From: Acanthamoeba lenticulata
Lineage: Eukaryota > Discosea > Longamoebia > Acanthamoebidae
Assembly (NCBI GenBank): GCA_002179805.1
Contig: NAVB01000072.1
Location: 1 to 59,820, forward strand
Direction of reading: 5' to 3'
DNA: 59,820 nt
Position numbers and translations under genes: made by a program. Below the pieces are notes generated by a model that saw only the letters and a list, made by a program, of their open reading frames with translations, was not told the origin of the DNA and did no database searches. Position 1 is the stretch's first letter. The number at the start of each line of letters is the position of its first letter. Positions 34,301 through 47,662 of the stretch are shown in pieces.

Positions 34301-37300
34301 CATCACGAGCCAGGAGATGGCTCAGAGCGAGCGCTTCAAGTCCCTCACGCCCAGGGAGCTCGAGACCTACAACGCGCTCAAGACCTCCGTCATTTCGCGC
34401 ATGTTCCACTTCTGGGCGATCCTTCTCGACAAGTTCGCCTCGGAGCACTCTTCGAGGTACGTCCTGTCCTCCGCGCCCAGTTTGCCGCCGTGCGATCAGC
34501 CCTGACTCGCCAGGCAGATCCGGCGCGTCGGCGGCGGCTAAGAAGGGCAAGGGCAAGGCCCGCGACGAGGACGAAACGTCGGTCGCCGACTGGTTTGCCG
34601 AGCAGGAGGAGGCGCACAATGCCCACTTCTTCCGACTGCTCTTTGGGTGCATGCTGAGCCCGACGGCCCCATCAATCGGCTTCACGTACGATGAGCTTGA
34701 AGCGCCGTCTTCCTTGCAGAGCCACTCTCAGACTTCGTCTGGTACATGCTCAGCGTCTCCCGCGGCTTGGCATCTCCTTCTCACGGCATGGACAGGCGAG
34801 GCCGCCAAGCCTTCGGGATCGGCCGACAAAGCTCCTGTTAAGGTCCATCACAAGGGCGCCGCGCCCTCGCTTCGTGTGCTGACTACGCGCCTCTGCAAGC
34901 TCCTTCAGATGCGGCTCCCCGAGAAGGTACTCGACGCTTCTCGCTTGTCCATCAGCTGTACTTGGTGTGGCAGCTGAGCGTGGACTGATCAACTTATGAC
35001 CAATCCAAGACGCTGGCACTGATGCGTCGGGAGCTCCGCAATACGCTCGTCCAACCGGAACACGCGTTGCTGGCGATCGACTTCTCATCGGCCACGGCCT
35101 TCAATGTCCAGACCGTTACCCTTTTGATTCATGGCTACGAGCAATTGCATGAGTGCAAGCTGCTGATCCCTAATCTGCGAAGCCCTTCTTCTTCATCCTC
35201 CTCTTCGTCTTCTTCATCCGCCGAAGGCAGCCAGAAGCCAGCCTCCGCTCTGGGCGAGCAGCTGATTACCGCCGTATTCGACCACGCCTACAAGTACGAC
35301 CCGCTGCAGCGAACCGTGGCTGGGCACTTGCTCCAGCTTGCTCTTCGCCTTGACGTGCCGGTCAAGTCGCTCCTCAAGTTCCTCCTGGTCCGTCTTCCTT
35401 CGCCACTTATCCTGCTGTTGGCGTGATGGCCATGTGTCTGATCAATCATGGCGGTGCCGTCGTGCCTCGGCTTGGGTGCCTCGAGCAGGACAAAACAGTG
35501 GTGCAGGAGACCGTGGCCAAGGACGGAACAACGCAAGAGGCCATTATCCTGCCCGAAACGACAGCCATGGACGAGGAGGGAGCTCCACAGCCGCAACAGC
35601 AGACGGCTTTGAGCACGCAGCAGCAAGCCATCGAGGTCAAGGCCAAAAAGTCGACCAAGGGCGAGGTCTTCTACAAACACTTCCAGACACAAATCGACGC
35701 GCACATTCTCGACCAGTTCGAGGAGTTTGCCCGGCCGCTCATGTCGCTCGTCCACAACAACCCCATAGTGTTCAACCTTCTCCTCAGCCTCATCGACAAG
35801 CACACTCGCACACGGGCCATCACTCCCGCAGCCCAGCGACGCGCCTTCCTCGGGTACGCTAGTTCCCGTTTTCTACAACTTTTTCCACAAACTGACTTGG
35901 TGGTCGCCCACGCCCGCTCTGCCAGCCTTCTGCTGCCCCACTTGCAGCGCTTGGGTGTCTGGACACATGCCGAGTCGACGCGCGAGCAGAAGGAGAGCGC
36001 GCTCGAGTTCCTGTCAAAGCTTCTGACGCTCGATGCCGCCTACATTCTCTCCGGTGGTTCAGCCAGCAGCACCAGTGGTACGTTGCCACACAGACTACTT
36101 GCCTCACCCCTTGGGCAGTTGCAACTCACAGACGCTCTTCTCCTGCGCTCGTTAAGGCTCCGCGGTGACGCCGCACGGCTGCCCGCAAGTGGTGCCGTTC
36201 GTGTGCGGGACGGTGATGGCCTTCCTCGAGCGATCGCTCCCGCTCTCGTTCAAAAACCAGGCCTTTGACCTCCTGCCCCACCTCTTCACCAAGCAGGTGC
36301 CGCCTGATCAGCGCACTTTGGTATGTCCTCCGTGTACGCGCTCGGGTCCTTTCGTACCTCGCCTCATCGTCCTCTTTTCTTCGCCACACTGCAGATCAAG
36401 GACAAGCTGGTGGAGGTGGCCATTTACGACTTCCCCACGAACTCCAAGGACGTGCCCAAGGGCTCCATCCTGCATACCGAGTATATCAGCGCGCTGGACA
36501 AGCTGCTGCGTGTGCTCGTGCAGACGGGCAGCGTGGAGCTGCTCCACGTTCTGTTCCCGATTCTACGCGAGTCAGACCACGTCCACGAGGCGGCCATTTC
36601 ACGTGCCCTCCAGGCCTTCATCGCCCGCCTCGCGTCCGACGAAGTTGCCGCTGCCGAGGCCTTTGCCCTTTGCTTCGACGCCTTCTTGGTACGTCGGCTC
36701 ACGCACATGCACTCGGCCACTTGACCACTAAATCTGCCGCATGAAATACACAGGACGTGAGGAACCAGGACCACCTGCGCTTCACGCTGGTGACGGCCCT
36801 GTGCGTGCCGATCGTGCATGTGATGCCGACGATGCTGCAAATCCAGGTCTTCACCAAGCATGTCTGCACCCTCATGGAGATCGTCCTAAGCACCCAAGGC
36901 GGTGAGGCCGAGCCTGCGACGAGCAGCGGGCGCGGGGCCAAGGCACAATCTGGCCGGGAGAGCAGCCAGATGGATCTCGAGGCGCCTAATGAGGAGGACC
37001 AGCGCACGAGTTTGATCCAACGCATTTGCGCGTTCACCCTCCTCGAGGCGCTCTATGCCGCGCTGCCGGGCACCACCATCCGCAAATCTATCAACACGAT
37101 CTATGCTAAGACTCGCCTTAACAAAAAAGACGCCGAAATCAAGGTTACCCACCCGTCCATTGATAGATGCTTATGACGAGCGCATGTAATGTTATTTATT
37201 GTCACATGTGTTAACATCAACAATGGTGGCGATGGTTGGTTGATGCGCAGGGGAATGAGCTGACGAGCGACATCATGCGAGCTGCTCACGCCATTTACAC

Positions 37301-40300
37301 GCGCAAGGGGGTCAAAGAGGAGGGCGGCCGTGAGCAGGCCGCGTCGCAACAACAGAGTCAGATGGAGGGAGCCGACGAGCCCGTCCTTGTCGACGAGGCA
37401 GCTGCCCAGAAGGCGGATGATATTTCGTCGCCCAGAGGTGCCGGCGACCCTCCCACCACATGAAGTGATCATCACTTCTGAGACTGTGCTACGCACATCA
37501 GGGCGTTTGCTTCGGCTGCAGCTGGAACTCAACCAGGCGGCCTACAATGCGCTGGCGTCAGTGATCCGCTGCACTCAAACCAAAGACCACTTTTTTCACG
37601 TCTTCCTCTTCAAAGGCACGTCATCACTTCTTCGCTATCGTGGACATGTAAACTCACAAAATCAACAACAACAGAGTCGTGGGACAACATCATCGACCTC
37701 AGGACGAAGCATCAATTCCCGGTGGAGACCAACTTCCCGATCGCCCAGCAGTTCGTGGCGTCACTCCGCTCGGCACAGAAAACCCAGGCCGTCGCAGCTG
37801 CGGCCCAGGCTCGCGCGGGCGATCGCCGATACATGTCGTCCCAATACTTTGCCGACAGCTCCCTCAGCCAGGACGTGTCTCAGAGCGCCTTCTTTGGCGG
37901 CGCCGGCGCCGGCGACGAGCACTCACAGGCGGAGGCCTCCGAGGGTGATGGCGAGTCGATCCACGTCCCGGCCCGCGGCAAGCCTGCCGAAGCGCCCGCC
38001 GCGGACGAGGCCGCACGGCCTGCCGCTGTCGTAGGCGAGCTCGAGCTCGACGCGCTGAACAGCAACCCGTGCATGCCCAGCATACTTGCCATCATCGACT
38101 ACCTCGTGTCGCCGGCCTTTGCGGCTGCCTCAGCCAGCGGCAGCGAGCCGCAGGGCAAGCAGAAGCCGACCGCCGCAGCAAAGGAGAGGGAAGTGCCCAA
38201 GTGGATGGCCTTCCTCCTCGCCAAGATCACCGCCGCAGAGACGCACGGCAACGTGCGGCAGTTCATTGCCAAGATCGTGCTCAACAGGCCCGACCTGTTC
38301 AAGGACTTTGCCGCGTCGTGGTTCGAGCCGCTCGCACGGCTGGTGGTGTCCAAGGACAATGGCGGGAACGGCCTCAACTACTTTGTGCGCGACATCTGCC
38401 TCCTCTTCCTCCGCTGGGACCAGTTCACGCCCGCCCCGCACCAGAAGCCTATTCTCAACGCCTTCATGGTGCGGCTTCGTTCAACTCTTATTTTTGAAAT
38501 GATTTTGTATTCTCATTTTGTTCATTAACCAATTTTATTTGCTTGTGCCACAGGAGTATCTGCTGCGGTCCGCAGCGTACCCGAAGCAGCAGGTCGGGCA
38601 GGCTAACATCGAAATCATCAAGCTCTTTTTCGAGCGCTGGAAGGGCCGATTCGACGTCTCCAAGGTTCGCAGCTACCGCCTCCATCTCGAAGAAGCTATC
38701 ACGAGGCTAACATGGACACACTCACCCGAGCGTAGAGGATCATCGTGCGGTACATCTCGTATGACCTCAAGAGCAAGAACATGCGCTTGTGCCGCGTGAC
38801 CGGCCTCCAGCTCTTGGGCGTCATCGTCGCCAACGGCCTGCCGCCCTACGACCCCAAGCGGGACAGCGAAATATCTGAGTTCAACTTCTTCGAGCGGTAT
38901 CTTGACGCTTGGCTGCTATGAAGACGTTCTAGTAACAAGCTTGCTTATTTATTTTTTGTCTTAACTTATGGTGCAGGCTGTTGTCCAACCTCACGCTGCC
39001 GGTCAAATCCGTGTACTGCGCAACGGCCGAGGTATGCGGACTGGCCCTCAAGCAGCTCTGGGACCAGCGGCAGGCCGCGGGCGAGAACCCATTGGAGTCG
39101 GTACGCCGAACCGTCTTGACCAATAACCGATGCATTCAAGTTGGTCTGACCGCCAAGCTTAATGGTGGTGGCAGCAGCGAGACGGCGGCTCGCAATTGTC
39201 GCAGTTGAGCCAGAGCTCGCGCCAGACACCATTCGAGCAGCTGCTGCAGGACCGGATCGGCGGTATGTTCGCCAAGGCCCAGCACGAGCTCGTGCTGAAT
39301 TGCCTCGTGCACATCGCCATCCACTTCCCTCCGTTTGTCGACAAGTTCTTCCTTCGCCTCTTTGATACCTTGCCCAAGCTCACCAACGAGCTCAAGGTTC
39401 GTCTTACATTTGATCTGAATGGTGACGTCAGCAGCGTTCTTACTCATTCCGACAAACACACGCTTGGCACCGACGAACGACAGGAAATGGCGCTACAGCT
39501 CATTTTGCTGCGCACTCAGAAGCCCCAGGGGGCAGACGAGGCCAAGTCTGGCGACCGTATGGATGAAGACGAAGCCGCGCGGCCCACTCCGCGGAGCAAG
39601 GGCAAGGAGAAGGCCGACCAGCCCGCCGGCGCGAGCACGACGACCTCCTTCCCCAGTATTACGCAGACCATGTCCCTGGTAGCCTCCGGTGGCGACGAGG
39701 GTTCAACACCGTCGAGCTCGTCGTCTGGCGCCAGCGACCCGGCGCAGGTCCTATTCATCCGGCTGCAGCCAGTGCTGCCGCAGCTGCTGACGCACAGGGA
39801 CGAAGAGAGCCAACTGCTCGTCTTACGTATCCTTTACGCGCTGCTGCCGTCGCTCTCCTACACCCACGTTCTGTCGTTCCTCGAGCCCCTGCTTCTGACC
39901 TTTGCTGGCCACGCCAACGACGCCCTGCGCGCGGCCTACTACGACATCATCGTGTGGCTCTACGAGCATAGCTACGAGCTTAAGGGCAGCGACCTCCTGC
40001 GCGAGTATCTTCTGCGGGGTACGTCTGCCTGCCACGCCTTGGCTGTCAGGCCCTGTGTCCGTGCGTTCAAACCCACGTCGCGCGCTGTCCAGGGTTGACC
40101 GACTCGGCCAAAGAAATACGCGAGAAGCTGTTGGGCTTCTGGGACGATCCGGCTCGGCTCGACCACGATTCGGTGACGCGCCTCAAGCAGACTCTCACGT
40201 ATGATGCACCTTTGATGATGGGGCTAAGCAATAATGACAAAAGTCTTTTACTTATTTTGTGTATGTGCCACGCAGGACGCTGTACTCGCCCGACGTGGAA

Positions 40301-43300
40301 ACCAGCTGGCTGCACTACGCCACGTATTTGCTGCTGAGTCAGACCACGCGCTCTCCCGACTTTGACCGGTACACGAGACCTTTGGCTGCCGCACCACAAC
40401 CTCGTTGATTCACACGGGCTGTGGCGCGCAGGATGCTCTTCGAGCCGCTGACCGACTGCGAGTTCAAGGAGTACAACCTGGACTTTGCCGGCCCGGGACG
40501 CAGCAGCTTCGCCCACATGACGCCCTACTACTCGCAGGGCTCTCAGAGCTTGTCGCAAGGCTCTTCCCTGGACGACCCACTCTCGGCTTCACAGGACGGC
40601 GGCGGCGGTGCGACGTCCTCCCTTGGCTCCTACGCGAAGTTATGGCTTGAGTGACTGAAATCTTATTGAACACAGGCTTTGGAGTGCGGATGACGCCGAC
40701 GGGCCACACATACGGGACCAACGCCTCGGTGCTCTCGTCCTCGGTCGTTGGATTCAACTGGATGGAACTCGGGCCCACGCCGCTCTCCGGTGGCGCTGGC
40801 GGGAGCGGAGGCGCCTCAACCCAGGGCGGACCGTCCTCGTCCCAAGCCCGACGACCGAGCGGGTGCGCTCCCAAGTGTCATCTTTCGTATCAAACCGTTT
40901 CGGTTGACCTCGGCACACGTGCAGGAGCATGCACAAGCCGATGGCGGTTGCCATGTTCCGGCGTCCGATGGAATCGCCCACGCAGGGCAGCGGCGGCGCT
41001 GATGCTCCCGCGGCGACGCAGGGTGGCGTCACCTTTGCTGTGCCTGCGCTGCCGTCATCAGCCACGAGCGGCCGTATCCTCCGCCGCTTTGCTCCGGGCC
41101 CCGCTGCCGCGGCCGGCGCGTCGTCATCCCAGGGCGATGGCAGCGGCGGTGGCTCACAGTCCCAGGAGTATCACTACTCGCAGTCCCAATATCGTCGGCG
41201 CAAGAACCGCGAGGCCACCCGTGCTCGCCAGAAGGACGCTCGCAAGTACGACCATCACCCTTACCACCCATTCCTGTGGCTTACCTTGCGTCTCGGCATT
41301 ATGCATGACAGGCAGCATATCAGCATCATCCGCAAGTACAGGGTGGGCGAGCTGCCCGATGTGCAGATCAAGCCATCGGAGCTCATCGCACCGTTGCAGG
41401 TACTCGCGCAGCGGGACCCATCTGTGGCTCGCATCGTTTACTCCTCGCTCTTCGAGGCCGTGCTGGCCAACGTGCCCGAGGATGAGCGCGAGGAGACGCG
41501 CGACGAGGTTCAGGGCATGCTTCAACGCCTCTTGACTCGGTGCGTCTCATCGCTTTCGTTCTTTTTCGCTTCAATTTCGCGCTAACCGCTTGATGTGATG
41601 GGCCGAGAACAGGACGCGACACGACGCCGCGTTCGTGGCGTGCATCCACCGCATCTGTTTCCAGGAAAGTGCCTTGGTCCTCGCCGACCAGGCATCGGGC
41701 AAGAAGATCAAAATGGAGTTCGAGATGCCGCCCACACTCGTGGGTGATACCAGCATGAAGAGTCTCAACTTCCACACGGGCATCATGCTCCTCGAGAAGC
41801 AGATTCTCAAGGGCACGACCAAGCGAGTGGCCAAGCGCCGAAAGACAGCGCAGCCCACGGACAGGCCTACGGACTCCTTCCAGGAAGCGTGGGGTCAGCT
41901 CGGCCGCTTGTACAGGCACGTATTATGCTGCTTGGCCATCCACGTGGTAAACAGTCGACATTGCTGATTTACGAAGCACTTACACACAGAGCGTTGGGCG
42001 AGGAAGACATCCTGCTCGGTCTCTACGAAAAGCACATCAGCCGTCAGAAGCTGACCAAGCAGGCCCTGGAGGCCGAGCTGCAGGGCGACTACATCCGGGC
42101 CCTCAACATCTACGAGGAGGCCACCCAGCACGCCGCTGACGGCCACGATTGGGAAAATGACCAAGGCGACGGCAGCGGCAGCAGTGGCGGTGGCGCTGCA
42201 CCAACCGAGCAGGAGATGGACCTGTGGGAGAACGGCCGCCTCGAGTGTTTAGCCAAGCTTACCAAGTGGGACGACCTCGCTGCCAACACGCTCGAGGAGG
42301 TTGAGCATGACACCCGCCGGTACGGGCCGTCTTGTTCGTCATGATTGCGCAAACGCTCAAACACATACACGTGTAACAGGCTGTTCGAGGAGCGCTACGC
42401 CGACCCGTACCTGGGCTACTTCCTGGTGTCGCACTCCAAGGTCAAGCAGCGCTGGCCCGATCTGTGGAGCTTTGTCGACACTACCAACAACGCCGCGCCC
42501 ACCGGTTCGTGCCTTGTGTCTTTCATTCTGTGCATGCTCTTCCACTTCTCAGTCAGCTGACTGCGATGGAATCCATTCAGCGGGCTGGCGGGCCAAGCTC
42601 GAGTCCGAGTTCCTGCCGGAACTGGCGCTGGTGTCGATCACGCGGGACGATCTGGACCGCGCGCGGTACTACGTCAACCAGTACTTTGCCCAGTTCGTGG
42701 CCAAGTGGGCCTCGCTCCACCCGCTGGCCCACGCCGGACGCCACCTCAAGCTCCAGGCCGTACAGCGCGTGGTCGAGCTGGAGGAGTTCCTCGATTTTGT
42801 GCGCGACGACGACGAGCGCAGCTTTGCCAGCCCCGCGCGGATCGAGCACTTGCTGGCCGCTTGGCATGCGCGATGGCCCTCGGCCAAGTCCGACTCGATC
42901 CTAGTGTGGGACGACGTAGTCACGACCCGCGCGCTTCTCCTCGAGAAGCTCAACGAGCGCTTCGCGCACTACTGGGAGAAGGAGGTCTCTCGCTTCGAGC
43001 GTCTCATCGAAGGCCGCGGCGCGGCCAGAGCGGGCGATGATGGCGACCAAGGCACTGCGCCGGCCGTCAAGCGCGAAAAGATGGACGATGACGAGCAGGA
43101 GGGCGGGGCAGAGGTGGTGATGGTCGAGACACAGGGCGTGCGCACGCTCAAGCGCGTAAAGCAGCGGCTGCTGAGCGAGCGCGAGGCCTTTTACCGCCAG
43201 ATGGCCGACGGAGCCCGCAAGCAGGCCAACTTTTACGTGGCCGACATGTACATGAAACTCTCGCTCAAAGCCGGCAAGGCGCTCCAGGCCTTTGGCGACG

Positions 43301-46300
43301 ACGGCACCGACCAGGCCGCGCCGTCGGCCTTCAACTTCTCCTTCTTCCACTCTCTCGTCAAGCTCTACTGCCTCAAGGCCAAGTACGTTCACACTACGCG
43401 GCCGCGCTTGGGCCCACTAGTGCTAATCGCCGCACATGACATAACACGCGCAGGGCGGCTATGGCGACCAATCCAGAGGAGGGCATGGACAAGTTCATCA
43501 AGGCCCTCCGGTTCGTGCTGGGCAAGCAGAGCGAGACGGCGATCCATGAGCACGCCGACAGCGCGCGACGCTACCACATCCTCCTCGGACGGCTCTACCA
43601 CCAGCTGGCCGACCTCACGCTGACCCATCCGCCCGAGATGCTGCGCTGCGTGCAGGCCAATGGGATGGACCAGATGTTCCAGCTGGCCATGGAAAGCCAG
43701 GAGGTCGACCTCGATGCCGAGGACCTTACCCAGACTGCAAACCGCCTGGAGGGCAAGCTCACTCGCCGGTGCGTCGTCGAACCATTGACAGCTTGACCTC
43801 TTATTCGTTACCATCATCATTGCTGATCGAGCGCTGATGTGCGTGCCACAGGGCCTACAAGGCGTTTCATGATGCGGCCAAGCTCACAACAACACCAGCG
43901 TCCGGGGCGAGCCAGACGTCTGCCAAGGCCACAGCGGTGGACAGCAAGCTGCAGGACTCAGGCAAAGCGCACTATCAGCTGGCCTCCTTCTGCGATGACC
44001 AACTCAAGCACCTCGAGACCAAGGAACTCGCCGAGGGCGGCCTCGACGTGCGTGTTCCGCTCATCCGCTCGTGTATGAATAATCACGCTCTAATAACGAA
44101 GAAATTACCACAACAATAGGAAACCAAGGAGAAGCAGAGGGCGGCCTACGCGGCGATCGTGATCGACAACACGCTGCAGGCCATGCGCCTTCAACACGCA
44201 CATGCGGCTGACCGGTTCCCGCGGCTGCTCGAGATTCTCTCGACGCGAGGGTCGGGCCAGCAAGCCAACAACGCCGTTGGCAAGCGGATCTTCGTGCAGG
44301 AGGCGCGCAAGGTGCCCTGCTGGATGTTCATCCGGTGGATCTCCCAGATGATGGCCGTCCTTGACAAGGACGAGGGCCCTTGCGTCGTCCCCATCCTCAC
44401 CGAGATCGCCCGCCAGTACCCCCAGGTCCGTCATTCTTTTGTTATTCTTTACGCTTTTCTTTTTAGTTTCTTAGTTTTTATTTATACAAGTTATATTTAA
44501 TCCACAATTTTACTGGGGACGCAGGCGCTGTACTTCCCGTTCAGAATCAGCACGGAGAACCTGGCCGCAGGCACCAGCGAGGCCGTGGCGCAGGTGATCG
44601 CGCCACTGCGGAAGCTGCTGCAGAACTCGCTGCTGGACCGGTTCGTGGACTCGCTCGAGAAGCTGACCAACCCGGAGCACCGGTGGAAGGATTGGACCGA
44701 GGAGCTATTGCCGCTGCTCCGCGACAACCGGCGCGACGCCCGGCAGCTCAAGGCCCTCTTCAACGCCATCCACCGCGACGTGTTCGACCCCAAGCAGCCC
44801 GGCCTGGGCGCCTACAACAAGAGATTCGCCACCAACTGGGAGACCATCTTCAAGTCGGCCTTTGGCGCCGACGGCAGCACGCTCGTCCGCATGTACGCGC
44901 GCCAACATTTATTTCGCATTTTTCGTTTTATTTTTCGTTTTATTTGAATTTTCAATTGCTGTTTGATATTCAACTTGATCGTGGATTTACTCGGCAGGAA
45001 ATACGCGGACTTTGTCCGCCTGCGAGGTGAGCTGTGGGGCAAGATGGAGAAGAAGCTCGAGCCCAAGCGCACACAGGCCATGAAGTTGCAGGACTTCTCC
45101 ACCTGGCTCGCCGAGTTTGAACAGGGCGACCTCGCCTCCCCCGAGGTACGTCTCACACATGTGCATGAAATGCGCACACGGCGTAAAGGACACGATATAT
45201 GACTGAGCCACCTGGGCTGCCTCGCGGCGCAGTTCATCGAGCTGCCGGGCCAGTACAGCGGCCTGAGCAAGCCACAGCCGGAGCTGCACGTGCGAGTGTC
45301 GAGCTTCGACCCCAAGATCCTGGTCATGGGCTCCCTCCGCCGGCCCAAGCGACTCAAGATCCATGGCAACGACGAGCACGACTACCCCTACCTCGTCAAG
45401 GGCGGCGAAGATCTCCGTCTCGATCAGCGCGTCCAGCAGGTGGCATTTATCGCTTTTTATAAATAATCATAAGATTAACAAAAAACCAAAACAAAACAAA
45501 ACAAAACAAAAACAAAACAAAACAAAACAAAACAAAACAAAACAAAACAGCTGTTCTCCGTGATGAACGAGATCTTTGTGCGGACGGCGGCCACTTACAA
45601 GCGGCGGCTGGCAATCAAGACCTACCAAGTGGTGCCCATGACGGGCAAGGTCGGCATGATCGAGTGGCTCAACGACACGCGACCCCTCAAGGTGCCGTCA
45701 CGTCGGCTTGTTCTTGCTCTTTTGTAGTTGTTGTGTTTTGTTGACAACTGCAGCTCTGATAACAACAACAACAGGAAATCGTGGAGGAGGAGCTGGCGCG
45801 GGACGAGAAGAAGCGGAGGGATGAGGTGTCGATCCTCAAGATCGCCGCCGCGCAGGCGCACAACCAGTGGATCCAGTCCTACGCGCACAAGGCGACCCAG
45901 AAAACCATGACGGGCCTCTACTATGGTTTGTCTGCGCCCGCAACCATCAGCTCCCGCCGGCTCCAATGGAGCTTCGTTATTCTTATTTTTTAATCTTATT
46001 AATCTGTGTCGTGTTTGCAGCGATGTTCATGCACGCGACGCGGGAGGACACGATCAAGAAGGTGGCGTCGAGCAACGCGATGGTGCGGTGGGACCTGCTC
46101 AAGCGGGGCATCCAGGCCCTGTCCAAGTCGCCCGAGGCCTATTTGGCCATCCGCGCCCAGTTTGCGCGCACGCTGGCCACCTTCAACGTGGCCTCCTACA
46201 TCATCGGTATCGGCGATCGCCACCTCGAGAACTTCCTTCTCGATCACAAGACGTACGTCACGCGTCACACCTTCAATTGACTACGCACAGCGCTCACCGC

Positions 46301-47001
46301 ACACACACGCGCGGGCGGGCAACAGGGGCGGGCTGATCGGCATCGACTTTGGGCACGCGTTCGGGTCGGCGACGCAGTTTTTGCCCATCCCGGAGTTGAT
46401 TCCGTTCCGGCTCACGCGGCAGCTGACCAACTTCCTCCTCCCGCTCGACGCCGACGGCCTCCTTAAGCACAACATGGTCCACTCTTTGTCCGGTACCTTT
46501 TTCTTCTTCCTTCATCATCTTCTTCATGGTTGATGCATGCTCACGAGAGCGAGCATGCACGTGTCGACAGCGCTGGCCGAGAACAAGGACGTGCTGCTCA
46601 ACGTGATGGACGTCTTCATCAAGGAGCCCCTCATGGACTGGGAGAAGCTCGCCCGCCGGCTCGTCCGCGAGCAAAAGGACGAGGACGAGGGAGGCGAGGA
46701 CGAGGACCCGCGGTCGTGGTTCCCCAAGGAGAAGATCGCGATCGCCAAGAAGAAGCTCGAGGGCTTCAACCCGGCGGTCATCACGTCCGAGGAGCTTGCC
46801 AAGTCCGTTCACGCCAACGCCAACGTGCCCTACCTGGCTCACCTCCAGGCCATCGTGCGCGGCGTCCCGCGCGACAACGTGCGCGCCCGCGTCGGCGAGC
46901 GCTGCGGCAGCGTGCGGGAGCAGGTCGAGTGCCTCGTCGACCAGGCCACCGACCCCAACATCCTGGGCCGCACCTACGGCGGCTGGGCCCCCTGGATCTG
47001 A
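28326..47001 (+). CDS. PRKDC: DNA-dependent protein kinase catalytic subunit (DNA-PKcs)
   Basis: Giant PIKK kinase of non-homologous end joining, recruited by Ku to DNA ends. An 18.7-kb intron-dense gene encoding roughly 4,000 residues, close to the ~4,100 of animal DNA-PKcs. It starts [16 protein letters not shown]; most of the length is helical HEAT-repeat sequence (e.g. [20 protein letters not shown]), then FAT-region sequence. The kinase domain reads [54 protein letters not shown], catalytic loop [13 protein letters not shown], and [15 protein letters not shown] with [12 protein letters not shown]. The FATC tail [20 protein letters not shown] is the DNA-PKcs form, not ATM, ATR or TOR. All kinase motifs are intact. 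Low-complexity Ala/Ser/Glu inserts occur near 31000-31400, 37850-38170, 39500-39750 and 40780-41170. I saw no frameshift, but dozens of junctions were checked only roughly. Confidence 0.96.
45486..45549. repeat. (AAAAC)n tandem repeat in a DNA-PKcs intron, touching the 3' splice site
   Basis: About twelve AAAAC units, one with an extra A, fill the second half of the intron that starts at 45440 and runs directly into ...AAACAG|CTGTTCTCC. The exon before ends [10 protein letters not shown] and the exon after starts LFSVMNE, so the junction is fixed by homology. Confidence 0.93.
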
Positions 47002-47662
47002 TCAGGAAGCTGTTGGCGCTTTTGTTATGTCCTTTACACAAAACAGAGAGATCAGGTGAGACGAAGAGGGTTAACCAATTCTTGGCGGAGAACATCGTCT
47101 CACCCACCCCGCTTGGCGACGTGCCCTTCCCATGATAGAGCGCCATCATGGGAATGGTCCGCCCTCGGCGCCCCTCGGCGTCCGAGGTATACCGGAGTTT
47201 TTGAAAAGTTGAATAACATTCGCTTTTTCCCCTTATTTGAAAGCTTTACAAAAAGCAGAAACCGGCATTGTGGTGAGCAGTCACTCGCCAACGCCCCACC
47301 AATAGACCTCCTTGGACAGGACTGGGTAGCCGTAAGGTTCCCCAGTGGCTTGTTGATCTCCAACCTCCACAGCAACAACCAGGTGTGACATCCCTCCAAG
47401 AAGAACAAGAAGAACAGGGTGCTTTTTCGATGATAAAGAGACAATCAGCTTGCTTCATTTTGCTTTATAAAAGTTCAATTTATCAACAGTATTTCCTTTC
47501 AGCTACTTTGCCGCGTCGCTGATCATGTCTCATGGTGAGGAACGGGTATAAACCATTGGTTGTTGCTTTACAGCTCCTTCGTCAATGTTTGTCGCAAGTA
47601 TTGCTTTTATGCTGTTGCTGGCAGTCAGTGCTAGTACTACCACCAGCTGATGTTCCTTCTCC
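47002..47662. other. Long convergent spacer between DNA-PKcs and the CAAX protease
   Basis: 661 bp between two stop codons, several times longer than other convergent spacers here (71-184 bp). It has a GC-rich part with a short dyad (CCCATGAT at 47128 and ATCATGGG at 47146) and an AT-rich part with TATAAAA on the plus strand at 47466-47472. I find no coding frame with C/G-ending codons and no RNA gene I recognise. Confidence 0.55.
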
